Counted from the first letter of the stretch, positions 43,464-56,992 are shown. The stretch: 64,000 nucleotides of DNA from Pseudescherichia vulneris NBRC 102420 (GCF_000759795.1 NZ_BBMZ01000025.1:35310-99309); one strand, 5' to 3'. A program made the numbers and translations. The notes: generated by a model from the sequence alone, not told the origin.

Positions 43464-43630
43464 TTGTCCAATTGATTCGGGTGATGAATGCCATTGTCAA
43501 AACCCATATCTGCCACTTAATTACTAATAAAAACAGACGGATTTAACTATTAAATCTGTGGATGAATTCAACTATCTCTTATCAAGAGTGGTGTATATCG
43601 TAGCGGTAACACCATATTGGGAGCAGATAG

Positions 43631-45811
<2,181 letters not shown>

Positions 45812-45825
45812 ACCCTAAATATGAA

Positions 45826-45852
45826 AATCCCCGCTTATGCGGGGATTTTTTT
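45826..45852 (+). terminator. Rho-independent terminator of katG
   Basis: Perfect stem AATCCCCGC/GCGGGGATT with a TTAT loop, then seven T; a REP-like half-palindrome follows. Confidence 0.92.
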
Positions 45853-45994
45853 GCCCGGCGGCGCTACGCTGGCACGGGCCTACAAAAGAAACTCTCCTCT
45901 ATGAATGCCTTCTTCTTCATCTTATTGCGCTGCATCTAAAAGAAAGACCCCTCGAGAAAGTAAGATATACCCATCATTTTCGATGGAGAGTCTT

Positions 45995-46492
45995 ATGGCG
46001 AAGGGAGATGACGCCTTGCAGGATGCGATCGGGTTTTACACTCATTGGATCTATAGCATTGCCAGTACTGGGCAAAAAATCAGGCAGGAAAAGTGGGATC
46101 GTCCATTGTTTACCTATCTGCTAACCAGAAAGCAATTCAACCAGCTTAATGTCATTTGTAAGGTAAAAGGATGGCCGCATCAGACATGCCAGGGTATCAC
46201 GATCTATCCGCGTCACATCCAGCATATACTGGCATCGCGCGCTGGAGACGGGCTGAACTGGGTACAGGTAGCAGAGCTAATTAGCGCATCGTTTAGCACG
46301 TGCAGCGAGATTGCTCTCAATAAAGACCGAAACATGCAGAGCGTGATGTTGAATGCTTCCAAAAGGCTGTCGAGTATTAAAGGGCAGGCATATTACGGCA
46401 TGGCAATTTTGCAGGTCTCTAAAAATGATTTGGCCCCGGTAACTGCGTATCACGCAACCGAGGCCAAGATCAAAGCTATTAAGAAAAAATAG
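45995..46492 (+). CDS. Unrecognised small protein, possibly a nuclease-like toxin domain
   Basis: A 165-residue basic cytoplasmic protein without signal peptide or membrane segment. I do not recognise the gene. It has an N-terminal helix-rich part (DALQDAIGFYTHWIYS), then IYPRHIQHILASRAGDGL, QVAELISASF, EIALNKDRNMQSVMLNA and YYGMAILQVSKNDLAPVTAYHATEAKI. The His-rich helix followed by short strands and a terminal AYHATE strand recall the barnase/EndoU/colicin-type nuclease fold seen in phage and polymorphic toxins. That is a shape impression, not a match. The start at MAKGDDALQ has a GGAG six bases upstream; ATGs at 45905 and 45983 are poorer. No immunity-like partner is adjacent. Confidence 0.55.
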   Translation: MAKGDDALQDAIGFYTHWIYSIASTGQKIRQEKWDRPLFTYLLTRKQFNQLNVICKVKGWPHQTCQGITIYPRHIQHILASRAGDGLNWVQVAELISASFSTCSEIALNKDRNMQSVMLNASKRLSSIKGQAYYGMAILQVSKNDLAPVTAYHATEAKIKAIKKK

Positions 46493-46688
46493 CATGTAAT
46501 GAATGAAGGTACGCCACCCTGGACGACTCTCCACAACTTAATGCGAATAAATCCCTTGTCCAGCGTTCTCCTCATCGGTCCGCTTTTCAGCGGTCTGCAT
46601 GGCATCGGCGATTTTCCATGCGTCACTCATTACGGGATCCAGTGTATTGCACAATACAGTTCTATTCAACCACTGGTTGTGTGCCTTT

Positions 46689-48419
46689 TTAATTACTGAG
46701 CTGGACGTCCAACGGCAGGGCGTCATAGTCATGCAGGGCGTTTTTCTTGTACGGGTTACCAATCCAGCGCGTGGCCTGCACAAACTGCGGGCTGGTGATT
46801 GACCGGGTGGGATCAAAGCCATCGTAGCGCAGCCCTGCCAAATCGGACCAGGTATGGATCAGCTGTGAGCTGCTGTACTTGCGGTCAACGTCGGCAGCCA
46901 GGTCGCGCGGGTGCGTCTCCTGCCATGACGGCGAGGTCCACAGAATAAACGGGATGGTATACATATGCCGCGTCGGGGCCTCTTCATTGCGCCCTTGAAT
47001 GTTATGCGGCGGCGTATCGTAGACCTCTTCCCCATGATCGGAGAAGTAGAGCAGGAAGCCGTTGGGATCGGTGGCTTTATAGTCGTTAATCAGGCTAGCC
47101 AGCACGTGGTCATTGAAATGGTTAGCATTATCATAGGCATTATACGATGCCAGCTGCTCCGGGCTTAAGCCTGCTGGTGCGCCCTCGGTTTTGCCATCAA
47201 AGGTGTTCCACTGTTCCGGGTAGCGATACGCGTATTTGATATGCGTACCCAGCAGATGCACGATAATGAACTTCTTCGGTGCAGGATCGGCCAGCACCTT
47301 CTTAAACGGTTCCAGCACGTTGGTGTCGTACTCGCGGGCGCTCTGGGTGCGCTGCTGGTTCATATAGAACTGCTTATCCGTCTGCTGCGAGAACACCGTC
47401 AGCATGGTGTTGCGTTCGGTCATGGTCTGCTGGTTGGTGATCCAGAACGTCTTGTATCCGGCCTGCTTCATCAGGTTCATCAGCGACGGTTTGGTCAGGT
47501 AGAGATCCGGGTTTTTCTCGTCGGCAAAGGTCAACGCCTGCTGCAAAATCTCAATGGTGTAGGGGCGCGACGTCACCACGTGGTTGAAGACGGTCAGGTT
47601 CTTGTCGGTTTTATGCATCTTATCTAGCTCCGGCGTGGTTTCACGCGGGTAGCCGTAGAGGCTCATATGGTTACGCTGCGTTGACTCACCTATTACCAGC
47701 ACCAGCGTGCGCGGCGCGCTGCCGGAGCTGTCCTGCAGGTTCGCCAGCGGCGGCAGAGCATTGTTGCTGCTTAACAGCTTGGTCAGGCTCGCCAACTGAT
47801 GGCGATACTCGACGTAGCCCGAGACAAACTGCCACGGGGCGGCGGGCTCAAGGCGGCCTGAGAGGCTGATCAGCGCCCGTTTAACGCTCTTCTTCTGCAT
47901 CAACACCTTATGCGCGATCGGGTTAACGATCAGCCCGTAGAGGATGGCAACGCAAACCAGCCAGCGCCACGGCGTCGGCACCGTGACCGGACGCAGGCGC
48001 GTCCACAGGAAGATAGCCACCGCCGTATAGCCCAGCGCCACCAGCACCAGCTTCAGGCTGAAGTACTGGCTCAGAAATTCGCTGGCCTCGCTGGTGTTGG
48101 ACTCAAACATGACGTACAGAACGCTCTGGGAGAACTCCTGCCCGTAAATAACGTAATAGCCCAGCGCGGCGAGCGAGGGGAGCCACAGAATGACGCCGAT
48201 AATGGCTGCCGTCGTACGGATCCGTCGCGGAAAGAGCAGCAGCGGAATAAGCCACAGGGAGCTAAACAGCAGGGAGTCGCGCAGGCCCACGGAGCCGCTG
48301 TAGCCGGTGATAATAATGGCGACCTGCAGGACGGAAGAGAAGTAACAGACGAAAAGCAAGGCCCACAGTAAGGCCTTCCAGCTAAAAGCAGCCTTGGCCG
48401 GGGAAGATGTAGAGAGCAT
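46689..48419 (-). CDS. eptC: Lipid A core heptose phosphoethanolamine transferase EptC (CptA)
   Basis: A 576-residue inner-membrane enzyme. Five N-terminal helices are followed by a periplasmic sulfatase-like domain. Thr in LVLVIGESTQRNHMSLYGYPRE is the catalytic nucleophile, and YFSDHGEEVYDTPPH holds zinc ligands. It adds phosphoethanolamine to heptose I of the LPS core. The start was set at MLSTSSPAKAAFSWKAL by homology; 14 further codons are open upstream. It lies downstream of ppc on the same strand. Confidence 0.93.
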   Translation of the reverse strand: MLSTSSPAKAAFSWKALLWALLFVCYFSSVLQVAIIITGYSGSVGLRDSLLFSSLWLIPLLLFPRRIRTTAAIIGVILWLPSLAALGYYVIYGQEFSQSVLYVMFESNTSEASEFLSQYFSLKLVLVALGYTAVAIFLWTRLRPVTVPTPWRWLVCVAILYGLIVNPIAHKVLMQKKSVKRALISLSGRLEPAAPWQFVSGYVEYRHQLASLTKLLSSNNALPPLANLQDSSGSAPRTLVLVIGESTQRNHMSLYGYPRETTPELDKMHKTDKNLTVFNHVVTSRPYTIEILQQALTFADEKNPDLYLTKPSLMNLMKQAGYKTFWITNQQTMTERNTMLTVFSQQTDKQFYMNQQRTQSAREYDTNVLEPFKKVLADPAPKKFIIVHLLGTHIKYAYRYPEQWNTFDGKTEGAPAGLSPEQLASYNAYDNANHFNDHVLASLINDYKATDPNGFLLYFSDHGEEVYDTPPHNIQGRNEEAPTRHMYTIPFILWTSPSWQETHPRDLAADVDRKYSSSQLIHTWSDLAGLRYDGFDPTRSITSPQFVQATRWIGNPYKKNALHDYDALPLDVQLSN

Positions 48420-48517
48420 AACAGAAACGTGCCTTATCAAAGTCGCTGGAGTAGCGCGCAAAGATTAAGCAGGGTTGCTTAAGTTAACCTTAACGAGGCG
48501 GGGGATAACGTAAATAG

Positions 48518-48549
48518 CCGCTTCCCCCGCCCGATTGCGGGGGAAGCGG
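48518..48549. terminator. Perfect inverted repeat between ppc and eptC
   Basis: A 13-base perfect stem CCGCTTCCCCCGC/GCGGGGGAAGCGG with a six-base loop follows ppc. No T run is present, so it may be an mRNA-stabilising structure or a weak terminator. Confidence 0.65.
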
Positions 48550-48561
48550 AGAAGGACAAGA

Positions 48562-51213
48562 TTAACCGGTGTTACGCATACCGGCCGCGACGCCAGCGAT
48601 GGTGACCATCAGGGCCTGCTCAACGCGTGGATCCGGCTCCTGACCTTGCTCTTCCGCCTGACGCGAGCGGTGGAGCAGCTCGGCCTGCAGCACGTTGAGC
48701 GGATCGGTGTAGATGTTACGCAGCTGGATGGACTCGGCGATCCACGGCAAATCGGCCATCAGATGCGAGTCGTTGGCGATGGCCAGCACCGCCTTGATGT
48801 CCTCTTCCAGCAGCTGACGTAGCTCACTGCCCAGCGGCCACAGCTCCTGTTTAACCAGGCGGCGGTCGTAGTAGTCCGCCAGCCAGAGGTCGGCTTTGGC
48901 GAAGACCATCTCCAGCATTCCCAGACGCGTAGAGAAGAACGGCCAGTCACGGCACATGGTCTCCAGATCGCTCTGTTTACCCTCTTGCATCACCTTTTGC
49001 AGCGCCGCGCCCGCGCCTAACCAGGCAGGCAGCATCAGGCGGTTCTGCGTCCAGGCGAAGATCCATGGGATGGCGCGCAGGGACTCCACGCCGCCGGTAG
49101 GGCGACGTTTTGCCGGACGCGAGCCGAGCGGCAATTTGCCCAGCTCCTGCTCCGGCGTGGCGGAACGGAAGTAGGGGACGAAATCTTCATTTTCACGTAC
49201 GTAGCCGCGATACATCTCACAGGAGATATCCGACAGCTCGTCCATGATGTGACGCCACTCCTCTTTCGGCTCCGGCGGCGGCAGCAGGTTGGCTTCCAGA
49301 ATGGCGCTGGTGTAAAGCGACAGGCTGCTAACGGTGATTTCCGGCAGACCGTACTTGAAGCGGATCATTTCCCCCTGCTCGGTCACGCGCAGGCCGCCTT
49401 TCAGGCTACCCGGCGGCTGGGAGAGCAGCGCCGCATGGGCCGGGGCACCGCCGCGGCCAATGGAGCCGCCGCGACCGTGGAACAGCGTCAGCTCAATGCC
49501 CGCTTTTTCACAGGTCTTGATTAACGCATCCTGTGCCTGGTACTGCGCCCAGGAGGCCGCCATCACGCCTGCGTCTTTCGCCGAGTCGGAATAGCCGATC
49601 ATCACCATCTGCTTGCCCTGAATAAAGCCGCGATACCAGTCGATATTCAGCAGCTGGGTCATCACGTCGTTGGCGTTGTTCAGGTCGTCGAGGGTTTCAA
49701 ACAGTGGCGCAACCGGCAGGGCAAAGGTAATTCCGGCCTCTTTCAGCAGCAGGTGCACGGCCAGCACGTCGGACGGGGTTTTCGCCATCGAGATGACGTA
49801 GGCGGCAACGGAGCCCTGCGGCGCATCAACAATCGCTTTACAGGTGTTGAGCACTTCACGGGTTTCGTTGCTTGGCTCCCAGCTGCGCGGCAGCAGAGGG
49901 CGCTTAGAGTTCAGCTCGCGGATCAGGAAGGCCTGCTTGTCGGCTTCGGACCAGCTTTCGTAATCGCCAATGCCGAGATAGCGGGTCAGCTCGCCTAGCG
50001 CTTCGGTGTGGCGGGTGCTCTCCTGGCGAACGTCGATACGCACCAGCGGCACGCCAAAGCACTTCACGCGACGCAGGGTGTCCAGCAGTTCGCCGTTGGC
50101 GATAATGCCCATGCCGCAGGCCTGGAGTGATTTATAGCAGGCGTAGAGCGGCTCCCACAGCTGTTCGTTCTGGCTGATCAAGCCCGCTGGCTTCGGCAGG
50201 CGCTGGCCCTTCAGGCGCGCTTCCAGCCAAGCCTGGGTCGCCATCAGCTGGCCGCGCAGGCCTTTCAACAGGTAGCGATACGGCTCGCTGGCGCCGGCTT
50301 CGCCAACCAGCTCGCTCAGCTCATCGGTACACTCCACCATCGACAGCTCGGAGATGAGCACCTGAATATCTTTCAGGAACAGATCGGTGGCTTTCCAGCG
50401 GCTCAGCAGCAGAACGTGGCGGGTGATCTCTGCGGTGACGTTCGGGTTGCCGTCGCGGTCGCCGCCCATCCAGGAGGTGAAGCGCACCGGGACAAAATCC
50501 ACCGGCAGCTTATAGCCGAGGTTATCCTCCAGCTGCTCGTTTAGCTCGCGCAGATAGTTCGGCACCCCTTCCCACAGGCTGTTTTCCACGACCGCAAAGC
50601 CCCACTTGGCCTCGTCAACCGGGCTGGGACGATGCTTGCGGATCTCATCGGTGTGCCAGGACTGGGCGATCAGCTGGCGCAGACGGCGCATCAGCTGGTG
50701 GCGTTCGTAATCGGCAATCTCTTTATTATCCAGCTGCTTGAGGCAGTTGTTGACCTCTACCATCTTGTGGATCAGGGTCCGGCGGGTGATCTCTGTCGGG
50801 TGCGCGGTCAGCACCAGCTCAAGCGACAGCGACTCCACCGCTTTTTTAATGATGCCTTCATTGAGATCGGGCTGATCCTTCAGCTTTCTGAGGGTGCGGG
50901 CAATCACTTCCGGGTTGCTGGCCGCTTCGCCCTGCGGCGAAATGCTGTGGTACTGCTCGGCGGTATTCGCCAGGTTCAGAAACTGGCTAAAGGCGCGGGC
51001 GACCGGCAGCAGCTCGTCATTCGACAGATTTTGCAGCGTGGTGAGCAGCTCCTGGCGGTTGGCTTCGTTGCCCGCGCGTGAGGATTTAGACAGCTTACGG
51101 ATCGTTTCGACGCGATCGAGAATGTTCTCCCCAAGCGCCTCTTTGATGGTCTCTCCCAGCAGCTTGCCGAGCATACTGACATTACTACGCAAAGCGGAAT
51201 ATTGTTCGTTCAT
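48562..51213 (-). CDS. ppc: Phosphoenolpyruvate carboxylase
   Basis: An 883-residue enzyme, exactly the E. coli length, from [15 protein letters not shown] to the conserved C-terminal MRNTG. The catalytic His is in [14 protein letters not shown] and the phosphoenolpyruvate and bicarbonate loops in [12 protein letters not shown] and [15 protein letters not shown]. It replenishes oxaloacetate and is activated allosterically by acetyl-CoA in E. coli. Confidence 0.98.
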   Translation of the reverse strand: MNEQYSALRSNVSMLGKLLGETIKEALGENILDRVETIRKLSKSSRAGNEANRQELLTTLQNLSNDELLPVARAFSQFLNLANTAEQYHSISPQGEAASNPEVIARTLRKLKDQPDLNEGIIKKAVESLSLELVLTAHPTEITRRTLIHKMVEVNNCLKQLDNKEIADYERHQLMRRLRQLIAQSWHTDEIRKHRPSPVDEAKWGFAVVENSLWEGVPNYLRELNEQLEDNLGYKLPVDFVPVRFTSWMGGDRDGNPNVTAEITRHVLLLSRWKATDLFLKDIQVLISELSMVECTDELSELVGEAGASEPYRYLLKGLRGQLMATQAWLEARLKGQRLPKPAGLISQNEQLWEPLYACYKSLQACGMGIIANGELLDTLRRVKCFGVPLVRIDVRQESTRHTEALGELTRYLGIGDYESWSEADKQAFLIRELNSKRPLLPRSWEPSNETREVLNTCKAIVDAPQGSVAAYVISMAKTPSDVLAVHLLLKEAGITFALPVAPLFETLDDLNNANDVMTQLLNIDWYRGFIQGKQMVMIGYSDSAKDAGVMAASWAQYQAQDALIKTCEKAGIELTLFHGRGGSIGRGGAPAHAALLSQPPGSLKGGLRVTEQGEMIRFKYGLPEITVSSLSLYTSAILEANLLPPPEPKEEWRHIMDELSDISCEMYRGYVRENEDFVPYFRSATPEQELGKLPLGSRPAKRRPTGGVESLRAIPWIFAWTQNRLMLPAWLGAGAALQKVMQEGKQSDLETMCRDWPFFSTRLGMLEMVFAKADLWLADYYDRRLVKQELWPLGSELRQLLEEDIKAVLAIANDSHLMADLPWIAESIQLRNIYTDPLNVLQAELLHRSRQAEEQGQEPDPRVEQALMVTIAGVAAGMRNTG

Positions 51214-51420
51214 GTTAACCCAGACACCCCATCTCAATTATAAATGTCCTGTATCTGAAATCTGCCGGACATTTTTCTCAGTTGTTCTTTATAAAGCCAC
51301 GTAAAACCCCGTGCGTCAATTGCGGCGAAATCGGTTCAGCAAACGAATAAACGTGCGTAATTTACGAAATTTAATTCGCTTTAAAGTAGATAAGTAGAAC
51401 TTATGTTAACGGCGATGTTT

Positions 51421-51444
51421 TACCCTCTCTCGTAAGAGAGGGTA
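51421..51444 (-). terminator. Hairpin downstream of argE
   Basis: Perfect 10-base stem TACCCTCTCT/AGAGAGGGTA with a four-base loop, seven bases after the argE stop. It lacks a long T run. Confidence 0.75.
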
Positions 51445-51450
51445 GCGTGT

Positions 51451-52602
51451 TTAGTGCCAGCAAAAGTGGTGCACGACCTGGGTAATCAGCTCCCGGGTAG
51501 GCTTGATAAAGCGCGTCTCAAGGTACTCATCCGGCTGGTGGGCCTGGTTGATCGAGCCAGGGCCGAGCACCAGGGTTGGGCAGAGCGTCTGGATAAACGG
51601 CGCTTCGGTGCAGTAGTTCACCACGTCGGTCTTGGTGCCAAGCAGCTTTTCCACGACCTGAACCAGCTGGTGATCCGGCGGGCATTCATAGCCTGGGATT
51701 GGCGGATGCAGCTCGGCGACGTTCAGACGTCCCGGCCAGCGCTCGCTCACCGGGGCCAGCGCGTCGTTCACCAGGCCGTTGAGATCGTTCAGCGTCATGC
51801 CCGGCAGGGGACGAATGTCCATGTGCAGCTCGCAGCAGGCGCAGATACGGTTTGAGGCATCGCCGCCGTGCAGGCTACCGAGGTTCAGCGTCGGATAAGG
51901 TACGGTGAAGGCCTCAAAGTGATAGCGCTCTTTCAAAGAATCACGCAGCTGCATCAGGCGGCCAATGGCGTCGTGCATTAGCTCAATGGCGTTGACGCCG
52001 CGCGCCGGATCGCTGGAGTGACCCGACTGGCCCAGCACCCGTACCGCCGTAGAGATATGGCCTTTATGGGCGCGGATCGGCTGTAGCGAGGTCGGCTCGC
52101 CGATGATGGCGCAGTCCGGGCGAATAGATGCGTTCTCAGAGAAGTAGCGCGCTCCCGCCATGCTGGTCTCTTCATCGGCGGTTGCCAGAATATAGAGCGG
52201 CTTTTTCAGCTTGGTCACGTCTACGTCACGCAGCGCATCAAGAATAAAGGCGAAAAAGCCCTTCATATCCGCCGTGCCGAGGCCGTAGAGCTTGTTGTCA
52301 TGCTCGGTCAGGGTAAAGGGATCGCGGGTCCAGCGCCCATCGTCGAAGGGCACCGTATCAGTATGCCCGGCTAGCAGCAGGCCGCCTGCGCCCTCGCCAA
52401 TGCTGGCCAGCATGTTGAATTTGTTGCGCGTGTCGGGTACGGGTTGGATCTCTACGTTAAACCCGAGGTCGCCAAACCACCCGCCAAGCAGATTGATTAA
52501 AGACGCATTGCTCTGATCCAGCGATTCTTCCGTCGCGCTGATGGACGGCGTGGCTATCAGGGCGCGGTAGATCTCGATAAATGGCGGTAAATTCATTTTC
52601 AT
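51451..52602 (-). CDS. argE: Acetylornithine deacetylase ArgE
   Basis: A 383-residue M20-family metallohydrolase, the E. coli length. Metal ligands lie in [15 protein letters not shown] and [12 protein letters not shown], and RAHKGHIS is conserved. It releases ornithine from N-acetylornithine. The start was taken at [13 protein letters not shown]; an upstream in-frame GTG is less likely. Divergent from argCBH with shared ARG boxes. Confidence 0.96.
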   Translation of the reverse strand: MKMNLPPFIEIYRALIATPSISATEESLDQSNASLINLLGGWFGDLGFNVEIQPVPDTRNKFNMLASIGEGAGGLLLAGHTDTVPFDDGRWTRDPFTLTEHDNKLYGLGTADMKGFFAFILDALRDVDVTKLKKPLYILATADEETSMAGARYFSENASIRPDCAIIGEPTSLQPIRAHKGHISTAVRVLGQSGHSSDPARGVNAIELMHDAIGRLMQLRDSLKERYHFEAFTVPYPTLNLGSLHGGDASNRICACCELHMDIRPLPGMTLNDLNGLVNDALAPVSERWPGRLNVAELHPPIPGYECPPDHQLVQVVEKLLGTKTDVVNYCTEAPFIQTLCPTLVLGPGSINQAHQPDEYLETRFIKPTRELITQVVHHFCWH

Positions 52603-52628
52603 TGTTGACACACCTTAGGTCGTGATAG

Positions 52629-52667
52629 TATCAATATTCATGCAGTAAATGTGAATAAAAATACATT
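52629..52667. promoter_or_regulatory. Two ARG boxes (ArgR operator) between argE and argC
   Basis: Two 18-base ARG boxes separated by three bases, TATCAATATTCATGCAGT at 52629-52646 and TGTGAATAAAAATACATT at 52650-52667. They match the WNTGAATWWWWATTCANW consensus, the classic ArgR operator of the bipolar argECBH unit. Confidence 0.93.
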
Positions 52668-52690
52668 AACGTTGAGCATAAAGGAACCCG

Positions 52691-53695
52691 ATGTTGAATA
52701 CGCTGATTGTAGGCGCTAGCGGTTATGCGGGCGCAGAGCTTGTAAGCTACGTGAATCGCCATCCTCATATGACCATAACCGCTTTGACCGTGTCAGCGCA
52801 AAGCAATGATGCAGGAAAATTAATCTCCGATCTGCACCCACAGCTGAAAGGTATTGTCGACCTGCCTCTGCAGCCGATGTCCGATATCAGCGAGTTTGCT
52901 GAGGGTGTCGACGTGGTGTTCCTGGCGACCGCCCATGAGGTCAGCCATGACCTGGCCCCGCAGTTTTTGGCGGCGGGCTGCATCGTGTTCGACCTCTCCG
53001 GCGCGTTCCGCGTTAACGATCCCGCTTTCTATGAAAAATTCTATGGCTTTACCCATCAGCACCCGCAGCTGCTTGAGCAGGCGGTGTACGGTCTGGCGGA
53101 GTGGAGCGCTGACAGGCTGAAAGAGGCGACGCTGGTGGCTGTACCGGGCTGCTATCCGACGGCAGCGCAGCTGTCGCTGAAGCCGCTGATCGACGCCGGG
53201 CTGCTGGATCTCAATCAGTGGCCGGTGATCAACGCCACCAGCGGCGTCAGCGGTGCCGGGCGCAAGGCGGCCATTTCAAACAGCTTCTGTGAAGTGAGCC
53301 TGCAGCCGTACGGCATTTTTAACCATCGTCATCATCCAGAGATCACCACTCACCTCGGCACGAATGTGATTTTTACTCCGCATCTGGGCAGCTTCCCGCG
53401 TGGGATCCTTGAAACCATTACCTGTCGCCTGAAGCCGGGCGTGACCAAAGAGCAGGTGGCGGGCACGTTTCTGCAGGCCTATGCCGATAAGCCGCTGGTG
53501 CGCCTCTATGATAAAGGTGTGCCGGCGCTGAAAAACGTGGTTGGCCTGCCGTTCTGTGATATCGGCTTTGCCGTGCAGGATGAGCATCTGATCGTCGTCG
53601 CCGCGGAAGATAACTTACTCAAAGGCGCTGCCGCCCAGGCAATGCAGTGTGCAAATATTCGTTTCGGCTACCCTGAAACGCAGTCTCTTATTTAA
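52691..53695 (+). CDS. argC: N-acetyl-gamma-glutamyl-phosphate reductase ArgC
   Basis: A 334-residue NADPH enzyme, the E. coli length. It begins with [12 protein letters not shown] (NADP fold), has the catalytic Cys in [13 protein letters not shown] and the catalytic His in the HRHHPEI region. It makes N-acetylglutamate semialdehyde. First gene of argCBH; argB starts six bases after its stop. Confidence 0.97.
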   Translation: MLNTLIVGASGYAGAELVSYVNRHPHMTITALTVSAQSNDAGKLISDLHPQLKGIVDLPLQPMSDISEFAEGVDVVFLATAHEVSHDLAPQFLAAGCIVFDLSGAFRVNDPAFYEKFYGFTHQHPQLLEQAVYGLAEWSADRLKEATLVAVPGCYPTAAQLSLKPLIDAGLLDLNQWPVINATSGVSGAGRKAAISNSFCEVSLQPYGIFNHRHHPEITTHLGTNVIFTPHLGSFPRGILETITCRLKPGVTKEQVAGTFLQAYADKPLVRLYDKGVPALKNVVGLPFCDIGFAVQDEHLIVVAAEDNLLKGAAAQAMQCANIRFGYPETQSLI

Positions 53696-53701
53696 GGTGT
53701 G

Positions 53702-54478
53702 ATGATGAATCCATTAATTATCAAACTCGGTGGTGTACTGCTGGATAGCGAAGAGGCGCTGGCGCGTCTGTTTACCGCCCTGGTTAACTATCGCGAATCG
53801 CATCAGCGTCCGCTGGTGATCGTGCACGGCGGCGGCTGCGTGGTGGATGAGCTGATGAAGCAGCTTAACCTGCCGGTGACCAAGAAAAATGGCCTGCGCG
53901 TGACCCCTGCCGACCAGATCGACATTATTACCGGCGCGCTGGCGGGCACCGCCAACAAAACGCTGCTGGCCTGGGCGAAGAAGCATAAGATTGCCTCGGT
54001 GGGCCTGTTCTTGGGCGACGGCGACAGCGTCAAGGTCACCCAGCTTGATGACGATCTGGGCCACGTGGGTCAGGCGCAGCCGGGTTCCCCGGTGCTGATC
54101 AACTCTCTGCTGGCGGGCGGTTTCCTGCCGGTGATTAGCTCCATCGGCGTAACCGACGAGGGTCTGCTGATGAACGTCAACGCCGACCAGGCAGCGACGG
54201 CGCTGGCGGCAACGCTCGGCGCGGATCTGATCCTGCTCTCCGACGTGAGCGGTATTCTGGACGGCAAGGGCCAGCGCATCGCCGAGATGACGGCGGCGAA
54301 AGCCGAGCAGCTGATCGATCAGGGCATTATTACCGACGGCATGATCGTCAAGGTCAACGCCGCGCTGGACGCCGCCCGCACGCTGGGCCGCCCGGTGGAT
54401 ATCGCCTCCTGGCGTCACGCGGAGCAGCTTCCGGCGCTGTTCAACGGCACGCCGATTGGCACACGCATTTTAGCGTAA
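53702..54478 (+). CDS. argB: N-acetylglutamate kinase ArgB
   Basis: A 258-residue amino-acid kinase, the E. coli length, with [10 protein letters not shown], the [12 protein letters not shown] loop and [12 protein letters not shown]. It phosphorylates N-acetylglutamate. The start ATG follows an in-frame GTG directly and was set by homology. A REP element separates it from argH. Confidence 0.97.
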   Translation: MMNPLIIKLGGVLLDSEEALARLFTALVNYRESHQRPLVIVHGGGCVVDELMKQLNLPVTKKNGLRVTPADQIDIITGALAGTANKTLLAWAKKHKIASVGLFLGDGDSVKVTQLDDDLGHVGQAQPGSPVLINSLLAGGFLPVISSIGVTDEGLLMNVNADQAATALAATLGADLILLSDVSGILDGKGQRIAEMTAAKAEQLIDQGIITDGMIVKVNAALDAARTLGRPVDIASWRHAEQLPALFNGTPIGTRILA

Positions 54479-54489
54479 ATTTTTATTGA

Positions 54490-54526
54490 ATGACCGTAGG
54501 CCGGGTAAGCGCAGCGCCACCCGGCG
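54490..54526. repeat. REP palindrome between argB and argH
   Basis: CGTAGGCCGGGTAAGC/GCGCCACCCGGCGG form a REP-type palindrome within the argCBH operon. Confidence 0.75.
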
Positions 54527-54552
54527 GAACTAACGAATAAAGGAACGATGTT

Positions 54553-55926
54553 ATGGCACTTTGGGGTGGGCGTTTTACACAGGCAGCGGATCAACGGTTC
54601 AAACAGTTCAATGACTCTTTGCGCTTCGACTACCGCCTGGCCGAGCAGGATATCGTCGGCTCTGTGGCCTGGTCCAAAGCGCTGGTGACGGTGGGCGTAC
54701 TGACCGCCGATGAGCAAGTGCAGCTAGAAGAGGCGCTGAATAACCTGCTGGAAGAGGTGCGTCTTAACCCGGAGCAGATCCTGGAGAGCGATGCCGAAGA
54801 CATCCATAGCTGGGTGGAAGGCAAGCTGATCGATAAGGTTGGCCCGCTGGGGAAAAAGCTGCACACCGGCCGTAGCCGTAACGATCAGGTGGCAACCGAT
54901 CTGAAGCTGTGGTGTAAAGACACCGTGGCCGAGCTGCTGGCGGCAAATCGTCAGCTGCAGGGCGCGCTGGTTGAGACCGCGCAGGCGAACCAGGATGCCG
55001 TGATGCCGGGCTATACCCACCTGCAGCGTGCGCAGCCAGTGACCTTTGCTCACTGGTGTCTGGCCTACGTTGAGATGCTGGCCCGTGACGAAAGCCGCCT
55101 GCAGGATGCCCTGAAGCGTCTGGACGTTAGCCCGTTGGGCTGCGGGGCGCTGGCAGGAACGGCTTATGAGATCGACCGCGAGCAGCTGGCGGGCTGGCTG
55201 GGCTTTGCCAGCGCGACCCGTAACAGTCTCGATACCGTATCCGACCGCGACCACGTGCTGGAGCTGCTCTCTGACGCCTCTATCGGTATGGTGCACCTGT
55301 CGCGCTTTGCGGAAGATCTCATCTTCTTCAACACCGGTGAAGCGGGCTTTGTTGAGCTCTCCGACCGCGTTACTTCCGGCTCCTCGCTGATGCCGCAGAA
55401 GAAAAACCCGGATGCGCTGGAGCTGATCCGTGGCAAATGCGGTCGCGTGCAGGGCGCACTGACCGGCATGATGATGACCCTGAAAGGTCTGCCGCTGGCC
55501 TATAACAAAGATATGCAGGAAGACAAAGAGGGGCTGTTTGATGCTCTTGACACCTGGCTGGACTGCCTGCACATGGCCGCGCTGGTGCTGGACGGCATTC
55601 AGGTGAAGCGTCCGCGCTGCCAGGAAGCGGCGCAGCAGGGCTACGCTAACGCCACCGAGCTGGCGGACTATCTGGTCGCGAAGGGCGTGCCGTTCCGTGA
55701 AGCGCACCATATTGTCGGTGAAGCCGTTGTGGAAGCCATCGCTCAGGGTAAACCGCTGGAGGATCTGGCCCTGGTCGATCTGCAAAAATTCAGCAGCGTG
55801 ATTGGCGACGACGTCTATCCGATCCTCTCCCTGCAATCCTGTCTGGATAAGCGCGCGGCGAAAGGTGGCGTATCACCAACGCAGGTCGCTCAGGCCATCA
55901 ACGATGCCAAAGCCCGCCTGATTTAA
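54553..55926 (+). CDS. argH: Argininosuccinate lyase ArgH
   Basis: A 457-residue enzyme of the fumarase/aspartase superfamily, the E. coli length. The signature [12 protein letters not shown] holds the catalytic serine loop, and [14 protein letters not shown] and [10 protein letters not shown] are conserved. It releases arginine and fumarate in the last step of arginine synthesis. Confidence 0.98.
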   Translation: MALWGGRFTQAADQRFKQFNDSLRFDYRLAEQDIVGSVAWSKALVTVGVLTADEQVQLEEALNNLLEEVRLNPEQILESDAEDIHSWVEGKLIDKVGPLGKKLHTGRSRNDQVATDLKLWCKDTVAELLAANRQLQGALVETAQANQDAVMPGYTHLQRAQPVTFAHWCLAYVEMLARDESRLQDALKRLDVSPLGCGALAGTAYEIDREQLAGWLGFASATRNSLDTVSDRDHVLELLSDASIGMVHLSRFAEDLIFFNTGEAGFVELSDRVTSGSSLMPQKKNPDALELIRGKCGRVQGALTGMMMTLKGLPLAYNKDMQEDKEGLFDALDTWLDCLHMAALVLDGIQVKRPRCQEAAQQGYANATELADYLVAKGVPFREAHHIVGEAVVEAIAQGKPLEDLALVDLQKFSSVIGDDVYPILSLQSCLDKRAAKGGVSPTQVAQAINDAKARLI

Positions 55927-55945
55927 TCACGCCGTAGCAAGAGAC

Positions 55946-55971
55946 GCCGGGCCCGTGCCCGGCTTTTTTTT
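55946..55971 (+). terminator. Rho-independent terminator of argH
   Basis: Stem GCCGGGC/GCCCGGC with a four-base loop followed by eight T. Confidence 0.92.
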
Positions 55972-56074
55972 ATACAAAAAATGGCATGCAGGGTCAGAGA
56001 GTGCTTGATAGGGATAATCATTGATTGCTATTCTATCTATCGCCATGAACTATCGTGGCGTCGGAGGATGAATA
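55972..56074 (+). promoter_or_regulatory. oxyR promoter region, without oxyS
   Basis: Only about 100 bases separate the argH terminator from oxyR. The part next to oxyR (TATCTATCGCCATGAACTAT then GAGGATG) is conserved with E. coli, including GATAG/CTATC repeats typical of the OxyR autoregulatory site. The divergent OxyS RNA that fills this interval in E. coli has no counterpart here. Confidence 0.7.
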
Positions 56075-56992
56075 ATGAATATTCGTGATCTTGAATACCT
56101 GGTAGCGTTAGCCGAACACCGTCATTTCCGCCGGGCGGCCGACTCCTGTCACGTTAGCCAGCCCACGCTCAGCGGACAGATCCGCAAGCTGGAAGATGAG
56201 CTTGGCGTGATGCTGCTGGAGCGTACCAGCCGTAAAGTGCTGTTTACTCAGGCTGGCCTGCTGCTGGTAGATCAGGCGCGCACCGTATTGCGCGAGGTCA
56301 AAGTGCTCAAGGAGATGGCAAGCCAGCAGGGGGAGGCCATGTCTGGACCGCTGCATATTGGCCTGATCCCGACCGTTGGACCCTACCTGCTGCCGCAGAT
56401 TATTCCGCTGCTGCACCAAACTTTCCCTAAGCTGGAGATGTATCTGCACGAAGCGCAGACGCAACAGCTGCTGGCCCAGCTGGACAGCGGCAAGCTGGAC
56501 TGTGCCATTCTGGCGCTGGTGAAAGAGAGCGAAGCCTTTATCGAAGTCCCGCTGTTTGATGAGCCGATGATGCTGGCGATCTATGAGGATCACCCGTGGG
56601 CGAACCGCGACCGCGTACCGATGGCCGACCTCGCCGGTGAGAAGCTGCTGATGCTGGAAGATGGCCACTGCCTGCGCGATCAGGCGATGGGCTTCTGCTT
56701 TGAGGCGGGTGCAGACGAAGATACCCATTTCCGCGCCACCAGCCTTGAAACGCTGCGTAATATGGTCGCTGCTGGCAGCGGCATTACGCTTTTGCCCGCG
56801 CTGGCCGTGCCGCCCGAGCGCAAGCGCGACGGGGTGATCTACCTGCCGTGCATCAAGCCGGAGCCGAAGCGCACCATTGGCCTGGTGTACCGTCCGGGAT
56901 CGCCGCTGCGCAGCCGCTATGAGCAGCTGGCAGAGGCCATCCGTACAACAATGGATGGCCATTTCGACAAAGCGTTAAAAGAGGCGGTTTAA
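56075..56992 (+). CDS. oxyR: Peroxide-sensing regulator OxyR
   Basis: A 305-residue LysR-type regulator, the E. coli length. The helix-turn-helix is [24 protein letters not shown]. The redox cysteines are intact in GHCLRDQ (Cys199) and MGFCFEAG (Cys208). Oxidised OxyR activates katG, which is in this window, and other peroxide defences. The gene is convergent with sthA and overlaps its end by 18 bases. Confidence 0.98.
   Translation: MNIRDLEYLVALAEHRHFRRAADSCHVSQPTLSGQIRKLEDELGVMLLERTSRKVLFTQAGLLLVDQARTVLREVKVLKEMASQQGEAMSGPLHIGLIPTVGPYLLPQIIPLLHQTFPKLEMYLHEAQTQQLLAQLDSGKLDCAILALVKESEAFIEVPLFDEPMMLAIYEDHPWANRDRVPMADLAGEKLLMLEDGHCLRDQAMGFCFEAGADEDTHFRATSLETLRNMVAAGSGITLLPALAVPPERKRDGVIYLPCIKPEPKRTIGLVYRPGSPLRSRYEQLAEAIRTTMDGHFDKALKEAV

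Noticed and set aside
43500..43630. OxyR operator upstream of katG
   Set aside because: CTAT half-sites are present, but the full four-part spacing could not be made to fit convincingly by eye.
54724..55836. A 370-codon open frame opposite argH
   Set aside because: Shadow of argininosuccinate lyase; no ribosome site or homology.
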